This document shows positions 53,632-63,722 of a stretch of DNA of 64,000 nucleotides, in pieces. The notes under the pieces were generated by a model that searched no databases, was not told the DNA's origin, and saw nothing but the letters and a program-made list of their open reading frames with translations. Source of the DNA: Saccharomycopsis malanga (taxonomy: Eukaryota > Ascomycota > Saccharomycetes > Ascoideales > Saccharomycopsidaceae); NCBI GenBank assembly GCA_004014935.1, contig CP025323.1, positions 1,116,001 through 1,180,000 of the forward strand. Direction: 5' to 3'. A program made the position numbers and the translations under genes. How positions within the stretch are numbered: the stretch's first letter is position 1; each line of letters begins with the position of its first letter.

Positions 53632-56600
53632 ATGGAGGGCCTTGATGGTGTTGAAGTGCGTTCTGGATCAGCTCATGCTGAAGGAGGAGAAGAGAATACA
53701 TTTGTAAATTTACAGAATGGAAGCAAATTATCCCATGAAAGTAACACTGAGGCCATCTCAAGCGAGTTTTTGAAGCAGTATTTCATATTGCTCACGATAT
53801 ATTTTAAAACCAAACAAGATTTTGGAGGACTATTTGTATTGCCGAAGAATTCGGAAACAATGCCTGTGATATATTCTCGAATAGGGCATCTGACAAAGTT
53901 TGTAAGGAACGACGTGATATTTTTTGTCTTTCTCAACGATACGTGGAACATCATAGTGGTCTCTGCCATTAATATGTTGATCCACGTGTTCAACTTTACC
54001 GACTTGAGCGTCAAGAATGTGTATGAAATATTAGTGTCAAGAACTCTAACTATTGGCAGGGACATCAAGGATGTGATGCGCAGCATTGCCGGGGCAGGAT
54101 ATCATGCCTTTATCCATACCAATTGTATAAAGTTTTATAATATGCACAGATTGGCTGGCGATGGTAATTTGTTTGAGTTGAATTTAACCTTCCTCAGAAC
54201 ACTTTACGTCTTAACCAAATGCAAGTCAAAACTTTTAGAAACCAATAATATGAACATTCTCTTGAATGAAATGAAAAAGATAAGGTTTCATAATTTAATC
54301 CTGCTAAACAAACATAACGAAGTGACATTAACATTTCCTGAAATCGAGTTCGATGCGCCTCTCGAAGAGCCGGTTCTTCTTGCTCTTGACGACCCTCAAG
54401 CTCTTCGTAATTATGAAAAGGAGTATTTGGAATATCAATGGCGACTATGGTTGAGACGTAATAATATCAGATCTCAAGACGTGTACGAATTACATAATAT
54501 ACAAAACACCACCTCTGATATTGTCTGTATCAAAGTTGATATAACGAAAGATGCTCTTTTCCCTCCTCGTTTGAAATATAAATTGGATTTTACAAGCTTT
54601 CTATCGCAATCCAGCCCAAGCTTGCAGTTTGATTTCGCCAACATTGTATCTTTTTTCCTATTTTTCAAAAATTTGGACACCTCGCTCGTTACTCACTTGG
54701 AAAGAGCTTTTGAATACAAGTTGGATTCACAGGATTTTATCATTCGTATGAATGATAGAGAGGACCCAGAAGAAAGCGCTTGGCTTGAATTAATACCCAA
54801 CCTTTCCAAACCTTTCGACATTTCAATCTTTTCTAACAATTTGAAAATCTTGGATCATTGCTTTAAAACGTTGCGAGGTAGGTTTAACGTGGAGAGAATT
54901 AATTGGTTGGGTTTGGAAAAATTCTATACTTTACTTTGCTCGAAATTTTCTGATCCAAATGTAAGCCAATCATATTCTTCAAGAATTCATATAAATGGTC
55001 TCAATCCTCTTTTGAACTTGATCAATACCCCTTATGCTAGAACGTTTAAAGAAATTAATGGCCAGTTGGTCTTGGTTGTGGATAATGGCAATCACATGTC
55101 TATTAAGAATGGACACTTGGACGAGTCTGCAGAAGATCAAGATGAATTTTTAATATCAGGTAACACGCTCGCTGATTTTTTTAGCGAATCTACTATGAAT
55201 CTTTTGAAAGTCAAAGAGTTCAATGAGGAAAATAACGGTACGTTGTTTGATAGGAACACTGTTGAAGCTTGTACTCTTGAAAAACTCCAACATGATGATT
55301 TCAACAGTGTTTCCAATGGTATGACAGGAGTAGATCATAACATTACTAGTTCCACTTCTCATGCCAACAAAGACCTTAAGAAGTCTCATGATAAAAGTTT
55401 AAACAATAATCTTGATAAAAGTATAATCAATAACCCTAATAGAAAATCAATTAATAATACTGATGAGGATACAGTCAGTATACAAGAAAAGATTCCGGAT
55501 GCTACTGCTGCCACAAGCCAACAAATGAAGCCATCAAACACTCCCAAAAGACCAGTTGAACACCCCGCAGTACATACATCTAGTCTGCTTCAGCAGACCA
55601 ATTCTGTAAACTTGTCAGAAGTGGTAGCAGCTGATATGCAATTGCGAGTACCCTGGTTTGAACAATATCTCAAAGTGATGAGTCGTAGTGCTAAAGATCC
55701 CAGAAGTCTTTTATATTATACTACCAAAAGCATTTTATATCGTAAGTCAAATTACATAACTGCTCTTTATCTTACGTTGAAGGTGATTGGGGTAGCATTA
55801 TATAATATGATTAAGGACAACTCGCCGGGTGTTGCTCCCAGCCAGGAGATAAAAAGTCAACTACAAGTATTATTTAATACCTTTGTTAAATATAAAAGGT
55901 TTTATAAGCTCATTGTTAAATTGAGTAGACTTTTCAGTGCGCCGTCCAAATACGATGCTGATTCGCCGGAACTAGACCAAAAGTATATGTTTGAAGTTAC
56001 TAAGAAATTGTTGGCCGACGACATTTTTACAGAGCTCTCGAACAATGATTATGAAGTAATGAGAATCCCTGGCTGCAGAGATGTAGCAAAATTTTTTCAA
56101 GCCAGTTACATTATTGATTCTGAAAAACAGGTAAATAACAAGGACCGGGTGGCGAACATTGTACCATTGTCACCTTATGGCTTGTTTGAATCAGCAAAAA
56201 AAATAGAACCCCTCTTGTGTGTTGTCAATGACGGAATTGAACCACCAGTTTATGTGAAACCAGAATTAGCAATAGGTGATATAAAGTCAATTAGACAAGC
56301 TCAGTCACAAACAAATTCAACGCCAGAATCAACACCACCACACTCGAAGGTTTTGCCGTTGAATGAAAACAACCAAAAGGCACAGCTAAAATTCTCTTCA
56401 GGACCTCAAGCCATTAGATTAAAGCCAACACCAACACCTCCTCAGGAGCAAACCAGATCATTATTTAGTAATAATCAAAAAAGTAAAATAGTGTTATCAA
56501 ATAAGACTCCCTCCAAAAAGCATCAGAATCTCAATGTTTCAAACTTGTCTAACAATCCTGACATTTTTTCAAAAAAACAGCCCCATGGTATAAACTCTTT

Positions 56601-57570
56601 GAATAGTGATCATAGTAAAAACCCAACTGGCGCTCTTTTAAATTCTCCACTCATTATAGATGCTGATGTCTTGTCACAGTATCCCAAGCATGTGCCAAAA
56701 TTGCCAAATCAATCCTCAACCCAAGCTGGTTATTTCACAGGTACACTCTTCCCTAAGGTACTCAACAATCTGTCCCACGCTCAAACGTCGAATGGTTATC
56801 GCAATCAACCTACTCAACCTACTAAATCTTACAATTACTCTCATTACCAAGCCTACGGCAATATTCACAATCAAGCTTACAATACTAATAATCATCAATA
56901 TTCTTGGAATAATAGCGCTGATATAGTCGGTAAGTCTTGTGGCTCTCCTGGTGTTTTTTCTCCTGTAAACTATACTGCTTCTGTTAGTCCTGTGTATGGC
57001 AATACTCCTGTTATTGCAAGTCCTTCTGTTGGCGCTACTTCTGTTGTTAATAGTCCTTCTATTAGTGCCTCTCCTGTTCCTGCTAGTCTTGCAAATTCTT
57101 TTACTGTTTCTGGTGATACGCAGTATAAAATGTCTCCCCATGTTTCTGCTCAAAACAATACTCCTGTCACTGGCCAACACGCACAGGGCCATTTTAGCCA
57201 ATGTTCCAATGCGAATCCCCAATTTACAACAGCTTTTTACAACGGCTCTACTGGAACTTTTAGCACTACTTACAAAACAATAGATTCCCCGCAAAAACCT
57301 ACTATTTCAAGGAAGCTTGAGGCGGATCACTTGATAAGCGATACTTTGAGCCAGAGCTCAACGTTGACTATGGAGTTGAGCGCTCTTGAGGAACGTAAAA
57401 GAACATTTATATCTGCTTACAAGTGCCGTCTGATGGAGTATCGGGTTGAAAAGCAAAAGGAACTTAACAAATTGAAGCTTGAGAGGGCCAAGTATGATAT
57501 AACAAAGAGCCGATTATTGAAAGAACTTGAACGGTTGAAAAGTATATCATCAGTAATTGAAAAACAGTGA
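53632..57570 (+). CDS. Large protein of unknown function with C-terminal coiled coil
   Basis: 1312 aa in one uninterrupted frame. Residues 40-500 look globular and rich in Phe/Leu/Asn (EFLKQYFILLTIYFKTKQ, SIAGAGYHAFIHTNC). A second folded region lies near 665-870 (PWFEQYLKVMSRSAKDPRSL, TALYLTLKVIGVALYNMI). Residues about 880-1240 are Asn/Gln/Ser/Pro/Thr-rich and likely disordered, with Ser/Val/Pro repeats (SPVYGN, ASPSVG). The last 65 residues form a strong coiled coil (ALEERKRTFISAYKCRLMEY, KELNKLKLERAKYDITKSRL). No catalytic motif, zinc ligand or membrane span is evident. A scaffold, chromatin or cytoskeletal role is only a guess from architecture. Confidence 0.85.
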   Translation: MEGLDGVEVRSGSAHAEGGEENTFVNLQNGSKLSHESNTEAISSEFLKQYFILLTIYFKTKQDFGGLFVLPKNSETMPVIYSRIGHLTKFVRNDVIFFVFLNDTWNIIVVSAINMLIHVFNFTDLSVKNVYEILVSRTLTIGRDIKDVMRSIAGAGYHAFIHTNCIKFYNMHRLAGDGNLFELNLTFLRTLYVLTKCKSKLLETNNMNILLNEMKKIRFHNLILLNKHNEVTLTFPEIEFDAPLEEPVLLALDDPQALRNYEKEYLEYQWRLWLRRNNIRSQDVYELHNIQNTTSDIVCIKVDITKDALFPPRLKYKLDFTSFLSQSSPSLQFDFANIVSFFLFFKNLDTSLVTHLERAFEYKLDSQDFIIRMNDREDPEESAWLELIPNLSKPFDISIFSNNLKILDHCFKTLRGRFNVERINWLGLEKFYTLLCSKFSDPNVSQSYSSRIHINGLNPLLNLINTPYARTFKEINGQLVLVVDNGNHMSIKNGHLDESAEDQDEFLISGNTLADFFSESTMNLLKVKEFNEENNGTLFDRNTVEACTLEKLQHDDFNSVSNGMTGVDHNITSSTSHANKDLKKSHDKSLNNNLDKSIINNPNRKSINNTDEDTVSIQEKIPDATAATSQQMKPSNTPKRPVEHPAVHTSSLLQQTNSVNLSEVVAADMQLRVPWFEQYLKVMSRSAKDPRSLLYYTTKSILYRKSNYITALYLTLKVIGVALYNMIKDNSPGVAPSQEIKSQLQVLFNTFVKYKRFYKLIVKLSRLFSAPSKYDADSPELDQKYMFEVTKKLLADDIFTELSNNDYEVMRIPGCRDVAKFFQASYIIDSEKQVNNKDRVANIVPLSPYGLFESAKKIEPLLCVVNDGIEPPVYVKPELAIGDIKSIRQAQSQTNSTPESTPPHSKVLPLNENNQKAQLKFSSGPQAIRLKPTPTPPQEQTRSLFSNNQKSKIVLSNKTPSKKHQNLNVSNLSNNPDIFSKKQPHGINSLNSDHSKNPTGALLNSPLIIDADVLSQYPKHVPKLPNQSSTQAGYFTGTLFPKVLNNLSHAQTSNGYRNQPTQPTKSYNYSHYQAYGNIHNQAYNTNNHQYSWNNSADIVGKSCGSPGVFSPVNYTASVSPVYGNTPVIASPSVGATSVVNSPSISASPVPASLANSFTVSGDTQYKMSPHVSAQNNTPVTGQHAQGHFSQCSNANPQFTTAFYNGSTGTFSTTYKTIDSPQKPTISRKLEADHLISDTLSQSSTLTMELSALEERKRTFISAYKCRLMEYRVEKQKELNKLKLERAKYDITKSRLLKELERLKSISSVIEKQ

Positions 57571-58452
57571 TGTAATTTTGATAATGTTATGCTATCTTAA
57601 TTCTAACAATATAGAAATACCTATTTTATTACTGTCTTATCTTACAATAGTGTAGTGTTCAAGTTTGTACGATCTATACCAAATTTATCGGGACAAACTG
57701 TCTATTCCTACTCAATTCACTACCCTGAGATATAATTATAATCATCAAAACTCGATTAACTACTGGTTTTTGCTTTAAATGCGCTTTAAACAAACCTTTG
57801 TATTTCAAGACATGTCTTTCTACGTATGACACGAGCAAGACGTATGCTTATCTCATCCAATAAACGTTATTCAAATTGTTGTTTATATTGATGGCAAAAC
57901 ACTTATGATCGACTATAATTTCTGGTAGGAATGACCCAGATAGACTATAGTTCGATATATGAAAAGATTATCCAAACTGACAATATCCATTTCATGCAAA
58001 TATGGTGATATTATCGATTATTATAGCATACACATGAAGAACAAAAAAACACAATATAAACAGTACAGAGAACCTCTGCGAAGCGTCTAAATCAATTGAA
58101 GCGATGAAAGTTTTGTATGTATAATGTTTATATAAAAAAAAGTTATTAAATGGCGGGATTTTTGAAGAGACAGAACAAAAAAAAAGATTAAACATGGAAC
58201 AACATATAGAAACAATTAAATAACGGTATATGACCATGGAAAAATGAAATAAACAACCCAACCACAGAAAATGTTTACTTTTCAGCCATGGTTATAGATG
58301 GTATTGACATTATTCAAACGATAATGAAGCTCACACGCCAGAGTCGAATGTAAAGGAAGTCTAGTTGTGTTTTTCATCAAAACAGGTGGGAAAGATAGTG
58401 CAAGATGGATATTAGTAGGTTAAGAAGTTGGGAATTTAGCGAACAAACAAGT
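57571..58452. other. Convergent intergenic region
   Basis: About 880 bp between two gene ends; AT-rich, nothing recognised. Confidence 0.4.
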
Positions 58453-58935
58453 TTAACAAGCTAACAAAGCACCAACTAAAGCCACAGCACCAAGTCCAGC
58501 AGCATTAACCTTAGCAGCACCGTTGCTGTCCTTAATAACAGCAGTAGCGGTACCTTCGGGAGTGTTGTCGAATTTACCATATCTGTGGGTATTTGAACTG
58601 GAACTGTGCGAGGAAGCCTTTGTTTTGTCAAATCTACCGTATTTGTGAGTGTTGGAGCTGGAGCTGTGAGAAGAGGTTGTAGTCTTGTCGAATCTGCCGT
58701 ACTTGTGGGTGCCGGTGGTTGTAGTGACAGTAGTAGCAGCCTTACCGGCTGGGCCAATAGTGGTGATAATTTCAACGTTGCTAGCAACGCTACCTTCAGC
58801 ATGAACACCCTGGGACACAGCTGAGGCACCAACGGTGACAGAAGCTTCCTTACCAACAGCATCAGTGTAAACATTGACATCGGCAGCAGCCAAAGCAGAA
58901 ACTGCCAAAGAAAGCAAAGTCAAGGAAAATTTCAT
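58453..58935 (-). CDS. Small GPI-type cell-wall protein with KYGRFDK repeats
   Basis: 160 aa from ATG 58935. Signal peptide MKFSLTLLSLAVSALAAADV, a Val/Ala/Thr-rich region, then three units of the type HKYGRFDKT-SSHSSSSNT (about residues 75-130). The C-terminus SNGAAKVNAAGLGAVALVGALLAC is a small-residue site plus hydrophobic tail, the GPI attachment pattern. Upstream codons in frame have no ATG. TTTATAAA lies about 130 bp upstream. The length and codon bias (GCT, GTC, ACC, AAG) suggest an abundant small wall protein. I do not recognise the repeat in a named family. Confidence 0.82.
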   Translation of the reverse strand: MKFSLTLLSLAVSALAAADVNVYTDAVGKEASVTVGASAVSQGVHAEGSVASNVEIITTIGPAGKAATTVTTTTGTHKYGRFDKTTTSSHSSSSNTHKYGRFDKTKASSHSSSSNTHRYGKFDNTPEGTATAVIKDSNGAAKVNAAGLGAVALVGALLAC

Positions 58936-60006
58936 TTTCAATAATTGGGTATTAATGTTGGTAATGGTATGTATTACAACTGGTATGAAGAAACAGTCAC
59001 GACAACTCTTGACGTTTAAACACAAGAAAGAATCCAAAAAGTCAAGAAAAGAAGAAAATGAAAAGTTTATAAAAAGGGAAAAACAAAGTAAGGAAAAAAA
59101 AATTATTGTTTGGTCTTAGATAATAATTAAGAGTGCGTGAGCACTATGTAATACCAGAAACACTAACAAAACAACAATAACAAATAAAAATGGCTCACAG
59201 CAAAAAGTATCCAGAAATCCCCGAAGCAAACTGGCTTGAAACCCAAAACTGACAAAATAAGACACTCCTAAACACCATTATGAACTAAACAAAACGGAAC
59301 TTCCGGCCACCACCAGCCAATCAGGGCTGCGACAGTGCGCGAAACTGCGCTTCTCCAGACGCACGCGCTGCATGTATATGCACCATCGGGCATATTTAAA
59401 CATGGCGATACAGGCTCGTGCAGCAAAAAAATAAACCGAACGGGTTACCCTGCCCACTATCATTGATAGCAGGTCCGTCGGCACATCTGTTCCGACGACG
59501 GACGGCTTTTGAAATTTGAAAGTATGGGGAAAATAAATGATAGAAGAATGGTAATAAGATGATATATTCTTCCAAGCCAAGTATTGACACTTGCCTACAT
59601 GTTTTTTATGTGGTCAAACGTCACAACGGTTTATGTTGGGCATGAAGCTGTAACTTTTGAAATGTACTGAAAATGGCGGACGGACTTTTTCTGCTGGCTG
59701 TCCTAGTATGACGAGTTGCCTTGTCCGAAAAAAGCAGCCGAGAGCCCAAATTCGCTTGTTTCATTACGTAACTTGTAAATTTTTCTGCTTTCGGAGTGTT
59801 CCCCCTGAGAAAAGGAGATGACGTACGTAAACGCGCCTTGCCGCGTGCCGATGCTAGTATCATTTGCACATGTACAATTATGCACACGTCACGATGGTAA
59901 AACCTCATTTAACTAGTATAGCTACGATGGATAGATATATATGTACAGGGCGTAACATTAGCATATAAATCAAAGTTTGGCAGTTCAAGACGTGGAAGGA
60001 AGGAGT
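58936..60006. other. Intergenic region upstream of the GPI protein gene
   Basis: About 1.07 kb, more GC-rich than average from 59280. It includes the inverted repeat GTCCGTCG (59473-59480) / CGACGGAC (59496-59503), a possible site for a zinc-cluster regulator. Antisense frames of up to 100 codons have no family signals. Confidence 0.45.
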
Positions 60007-61098
60007 TCAGTTGTTGACAAGTTCTTTGACCGACTTGAGGCCGGCGCAAGGTTCAAAAGCTTTTATCTTGGAGGCGTAATCAAGAGAAGAGTTGTTGTTC
60101 AAAACATTTCTCACAATAGACAAGTTACGCTGTGATTTTTCGCTTGTAGTATTTCCTAAAACGGCAGGTTGAGCGTCAATAACATTGACATTGCCCTTGA
60201 CAATCGAATTGAACATCTGGAGGTCGTCCTCGTTGACAGAGTTCTCTTTCAACAAGTTGGAAAACAATTTCAACTGTTTTAAAGGAGGGTTGATTTTCAA
60301 ATTGCGGCTGGAAAAGTCAGTTACAGTAGCAGATGCGTTACTGTCCAATTTGATTTGTGGGTTTGGTACGAAATCACTGTTCTTGTTGCCGAACAAAGCC
60401 TGGTAGTTTAAGACCTGGCCAATGTTAGCAAGCAATGTATCATTATTCAAGTAACTGAGGTTGGAGTTTTTGGAATGTATGAGTCCTACAGTGGCATTTA
60501 ATATTCTCAAGTTTTTGTTCACTGGGGTGAAGGAAGAGTATTTCAACAAACTGGCTGGGGATAATTGAGATGGCGAGTAATCTAAAGTGACTTTTGTTTC
60601 AACAGCAGTCGCTGATGCAGGAATGTACATCTTTTTGTCGCCAGATTTCTTCTTGTTGCCTTCTCCGGTTCTTCTCTGTTTGTTGAAGTTGTTAGGTCTG
60701 CTGCCTCCACGGTTATTTACTCTAGTTCTCAGACCATTACTGGAATCCATTACGTCAACCACGCCACTGTCTCTGGCATACTTGTTTTTTCTGTTTTTGT
60801 TGCTTACAGTTGCTGGCTTGTCGTTTTGAGCTCTCCAGTTACCGTGTCTATTGACCTTGAACGGCTTTTTTACAGGCTGATGACGCTTACCGGGATCAGA
60901 AGACACATTTTTCTTACTGTATTTTTGATTTTTGAAAGCACCACCTGCCTTCACACTACTGGAAGTAGAAGATTTGGATATACCATTCAAAATCAGCTGT
61001 AAAAAGTCTAGTTCTGTACTTTTCCCACTGTCATTCGCCGCTCTTGTTCTGGTGGACAAACAAAACGCTCTTCTGGCCACTTTTTGCACCGAAAACAT
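60007..61098 (-). CDS. Basic, probably mitochondrial protein; possible mitoribosomal subunit
   Basis: 363 aa. The N-terminus MFSVQKVARRAFCLSTRTRA is a good mitochondrial presequence (basic, hydroxylated, no acids in the first 20). Residues 30-150 are very rich in Lys, Arg, Asn and Gly (KNQKYSKKN, RGGSRPNNFNKQRRTGEGNK) and look RNA-binding and disordered. The C-terminal half is more folded (LRILNATVGLIHSKNSNLSY, LSIVRNVLNNNSSLDYASKI). Length and composition recall the small-subunit protein Rsm28 of S. cerevisiae, but I cannot confirm that. It is divergent from the cyclophilin gene with 262 bp between starts. Confidence 0.7.
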   Translation of the reverse strand: MFSVQKVARRAFCLSTRTRAANDSGKSTELDFLQLILNGISKSSTSSSVKAGGAFKNQKYSKKNVSSDPGKRHQPVKKPFKVNRHGNWRAQNDKPATVSNKNRKNKYARDSGVVDVMDSSNGLRTRVNNRGGSRPNNFNKQRRTGEGNKKKSGDKKMYIPASATAVETKVTLDYSPSQLSPASLLKYSSFTPVNKNLRILNATVGLIHSKNSNLSYLNNDTLLANIGQVLNYQALFGNKNSDFVPNPQIKLDSNASATVTDFSSRNLKINPPLKQLKLFSNLLKENSVNEDDLQMFNSIVKGNVNVIDAQPAVLGNTTSEKSQRNLSIVRNVLNNNSSLDYASKIKAFEPCAGLKSVKELVNN

Positions 61099-61360
61099 CG
61101 CAAGCCTGTTAACCTACTTATCGAGAAACTGCTAACCTGATCTAAATTACCCATCTTTAATACCAATCCTTTATGTCCACCTTCGAAATTTTTCATACTC
61201 CACCCTCCAAATCTCGCGTTTACCCGGCGTGTCCGGGTACTGGGCTATAATTATATAGGCGGCTGATAGCAAGTGGGTGTCAAGATAAAGAAGTGTTAAT
61301 GAAGACATGTACAGTATCTGTTAGGTAGGCCTTAGGCATTGCTGTTAATTATATAGGAAA

Positions 61361-62122
61361 ATGCATTTCAGTCAATACATATATTTGGTAATTAGTTTGC
61401 CGCTTCTTTGCTTGGGAGCAGCTGCGGTCGTGGATGATCCGCCGTTGACCCACCAAGTATATTTCGACATTGTACATGGAGAAGAGTCTTTGGGTAGACT
61501 CACCTTGGGTCTCTTTGGCACAGTGGTGCCGAAATCTGTAGAAAACTTTGTGCAGCTCGCAAAAGGGTTCAATGGCGTCAGCTACAACCATACGATTTTC
61601 CATAGAATTATTAAAGGATTTATGGTGCAAGGAGGAGACTTCGAGTATGGCAGTGGCATTGGTGGATACTCTATTTATGGAAAAAAGTTTGAAGATGAAA
61701 ACTTCAACGTAAAATTCACCAAGCCAGGTTACGTGGCATATGCCAATTCTGGACCTGATTCCAACGGGTCTCAGTTTTTCATCACCACAGCAACCGACGA
61801 CTTTTTGAACAATGGATACGTCATCTTCGGTAAACTTGTTGACGGCTTTGAAACCCTTTCCAAAATGGAAAACGTAAAGACAGGCAAGCATGATAAACCC
61901 GTAGTTGATGTTGTTATTGCTGCTGCCACTATAGAACAATTAAGCGTGTCCGACGCAGAAAAGCAAGATTGGATTTCTGCCAACAAGCCAATCGAAACTA
62001 GCCATAAAGGCTGGATAATCTTTGTCTTGTTTTTGTTTGTTGCCATCACTGCATATGGTATCAGATTGAGACATTTGCAGAATAAAGAGGTTGCTGAGGA
62101 AATTGAGTTTCACAGAATCTGA
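61361..62122 (+). CDS. Membrane-anchored secretory-pathway cyclophilin (Cpr4/Cpr8-like)
   Basis: 253 aa. A signal peptide (MHFSQYIYLVISLPLLCLGAAA) is followed by a complete cyclophilin domain at about 30-200 and a transmembrane helix near 220-237 (GWIIFVLFLFVAITAYGI). A short tail, RLRHLQNKEVAEEIEFHRI, faces the cytosol. Catalytic and binding residues are visible: FHRIIKGFMVQGGDF (Arg, Phe, Gln of the active site), ANSGPDSNGSQFFIT, and FLNNGYVIFG, where the usual cyclosporin-contact Trp is replaced by Phe. It should catalyse prolyl isomerisation of cargo in the secretory pathway. Cpr4 and Cpr8 of S. cerevisiae share this layout; a soluble Cpr5-like protein would lack the anchor. Confidence 0.88.
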   Translation: MHFSQYIYLVISLPLLCLGAAAVVDDPPLTHQVYFDIVHGEESLGRLTLGLFGTVVPKSVENFVQLAKGFNGVSYNHTIFHRIIKGFMVQGGDFEYGSGIGGYSIYGKKFEDENFNVKFTKPGYVAYANSGPDSNGSQFFITTATDDFLNNGYVIFGKLVDGFETLSKMENVKTGKHDKPVVDVVIAAATIEQLSVSDAEKQDWISANKPIETSHKGWIIFVLFLFVAITAYGIRLRHLQNKEVAEEIEFHRI

Positions 62123-62257
62123 ACTGTCTAATCTTATTTACTGTAACATTTGTTGATAGTTTTGATTTTTAATAATACGTTTTTGACTCTTTGTAAACTT
62201 TTGTTTGAGTTTAGTCCTTCTTGATGGGCATTGTAATAGTATTATTATCATGATTAT

Positions 62258-62505
62258 GCCGCTGGGCCAGATGGCTCAGGGCTAGCAGTCTCGGAGAAAA
62301 AAAAAGACCTGGCAGGGCAATTTAAAAAATAGTATTCTCGGAAAAGAGAAAAAAGATCTAGCAGGATGGTTAAGTGCTTAAAAGTCTTGGAAAAGAGGAA
62401 AAATACCTAACAGGCGCAAGGATGAGTCGATTATGATCAAACGGACATGATTGGGTTTTCATTACTGATTTTTATCAAGTCTCTTAAGACATAGAAAGGA
62501 TAGGC
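62258..62505 (+). mobile_element. SINE1, rearranged short-type copy
   Basis: Head GCCGCTGGGCCAGATGGCTC (A-box region), then three tandem diverged versions of the TCTCGGAGAAAAAAAGACCT block, ACAGGCGCAAGGATGAGTCG, ATTATGATCAAACGGACATG, ATTGGGTTTTCATTACTG and CTTAAGACATAG. No B box and no ATT tail; the sequence drifts into unrelated DNA. ATTATTATCATGATT precedes the head. Confidence 0.6.
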
Positions 62506-62575
62506 ATATTAATTGCCAAAATATACTTTCGGAAAGTTAAGCTGTTCTGTCTTTCTAACAGAAATATGCCTATAT

Positions 62576-63605
62576 GCCTTACTATAGCCAGGTGGCCCAG
62601 TTGGTTGAGCCATCATGCGCCACCATGCGCCACGCAAAACAAGTGTGGCGTTCCTCACTTGGGGTTTTGGGACTCGATTCGCACTCTTGTAGTTTTGGAG
62701 TAATCATCAAATGTTTTACTGAATTATATCAGTGCTATCCATGTTCTTTTGTCTTAGCAGACATCACCCAACATTTTAGATTTTTTTCCAATATTATAGT
62801 ACTAATCATAATAATAAATCTCAAATTTTGGCAGAAATATCTAATAAAACGGGAAATTGCCAGTTTTGACAAAAATGTTGATTCTTCTAAGTCATATTCT
62901 AGAGTCTTTAGAGTAACCCCACCCATACATGATTTATATTCCTATATTCCTTAGATAATAGGGTTTTATTGTGTGCACTTTGTTCTGATATTTGATTTTC
63001 ATAAATTATTTAAGAGTGATGAAGTATAATTTTGTTGAAAATAACATATAACTTGTTAAAAATTGTTTCTCACCCCTCAGAGAGACTTTCTTTGTTTCTT
63101 GAGGTTATTTCATAGTGTTTGGTTACTTTTAGCCTTATTTGTAGTTTTCTCAAGTTTCTATTCCAAAGAATCACGTATCTCAAGAGCTAAAAAAGATATG
63201 GTTTACTATAGGTTCTCAGAGGGACTTTCATTCAATAATAATCATTATATATTGTCAAATTAGCATATTCCAACTTCCGCTATACGTTGAATAATTTATG
63301 GGGCTCGGTAAAGCGTAATGTGCTTTTTAATAAGAGTTATACCTCTGTTCACCGAAGTCCGTTTTAAAAAAACTTCAATTTCTATTCAAGTTAAAGTTGC
63401 AAATGTTTTATGTTACTTTGACTTTGGTTTTTTGATTTTTTTTGCTGATTCTGTTTTTCGATTTGTTTTATTACGTTCTTATGGAAGTTGGAAATTGATT
63501 ATGAATTGGTGATAAACTTTGGCTGTTTCTTTGCTAAAAGTTATAAGATAAGTTTTAGTTTTCAATACAACGGTATGTCAATTGTTTGTAGGAGTTTCTT
63601 CACTT
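62576..63605 (+). mobile_element. E2 long tRNA-headed repeat, full-length reference copy
   Basis: Starts GCCTTACTATAGCCAGGTGG, then A box TGGCCCAGTTGGTTGAGCC, GCGCCACGC-AAAACAA-GTGTGGCG, and a B-box-like GGACTCGATTCGC at about 62670. About 900 bp of AT-rich noncoding body follow, ending at ATGTCAATTG and GAGTTTCTTC. It lacks the doubled ATAGTGCAGA insert seen in the other three copies and has the best tRNA-like promoter boxes, so it may be closest to the ancestral form. No open frame above 126 codons. Confidence 0.75.
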
Positions 63606-63639
63606 TCTGATTTGTATATAAAATCTTGATTTTCATTTT

Positions 63640-63722
63640 ATAATAATAATAACATATATTTCAAGCCCACACATATCAATTTCGTATATACGCGCTATGT
63701 CTAAGGGAACTTGGTAAAACCC
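63640..63722 (-). mobile_element. SINE1 3'-end copy
   Basis: Minus strand reads GGTTTTACCAAGTTCCCTTA, GACATAGCGCGTATATACGA, AATTGATATGTG, GGGCTTGAAATATATG and TTATTATTATTATA. It abuts the 3' side of the E2 copy. Confidence 0.65.

Noticed and set aside
58453-58935. KYGRFDK repeats as a pheromone precursor
   Set aside because: There are no Kex2 KR sites or dipeptidyl spacers between units, and the C-terminus is a GPI signal.
59278-59908. Two antisense frames of 95-100 codons upstream of the wall-protein gene
   Set aside because: Composition is not protein-like, there is no homology signal, and the region is better explained as a promoter.
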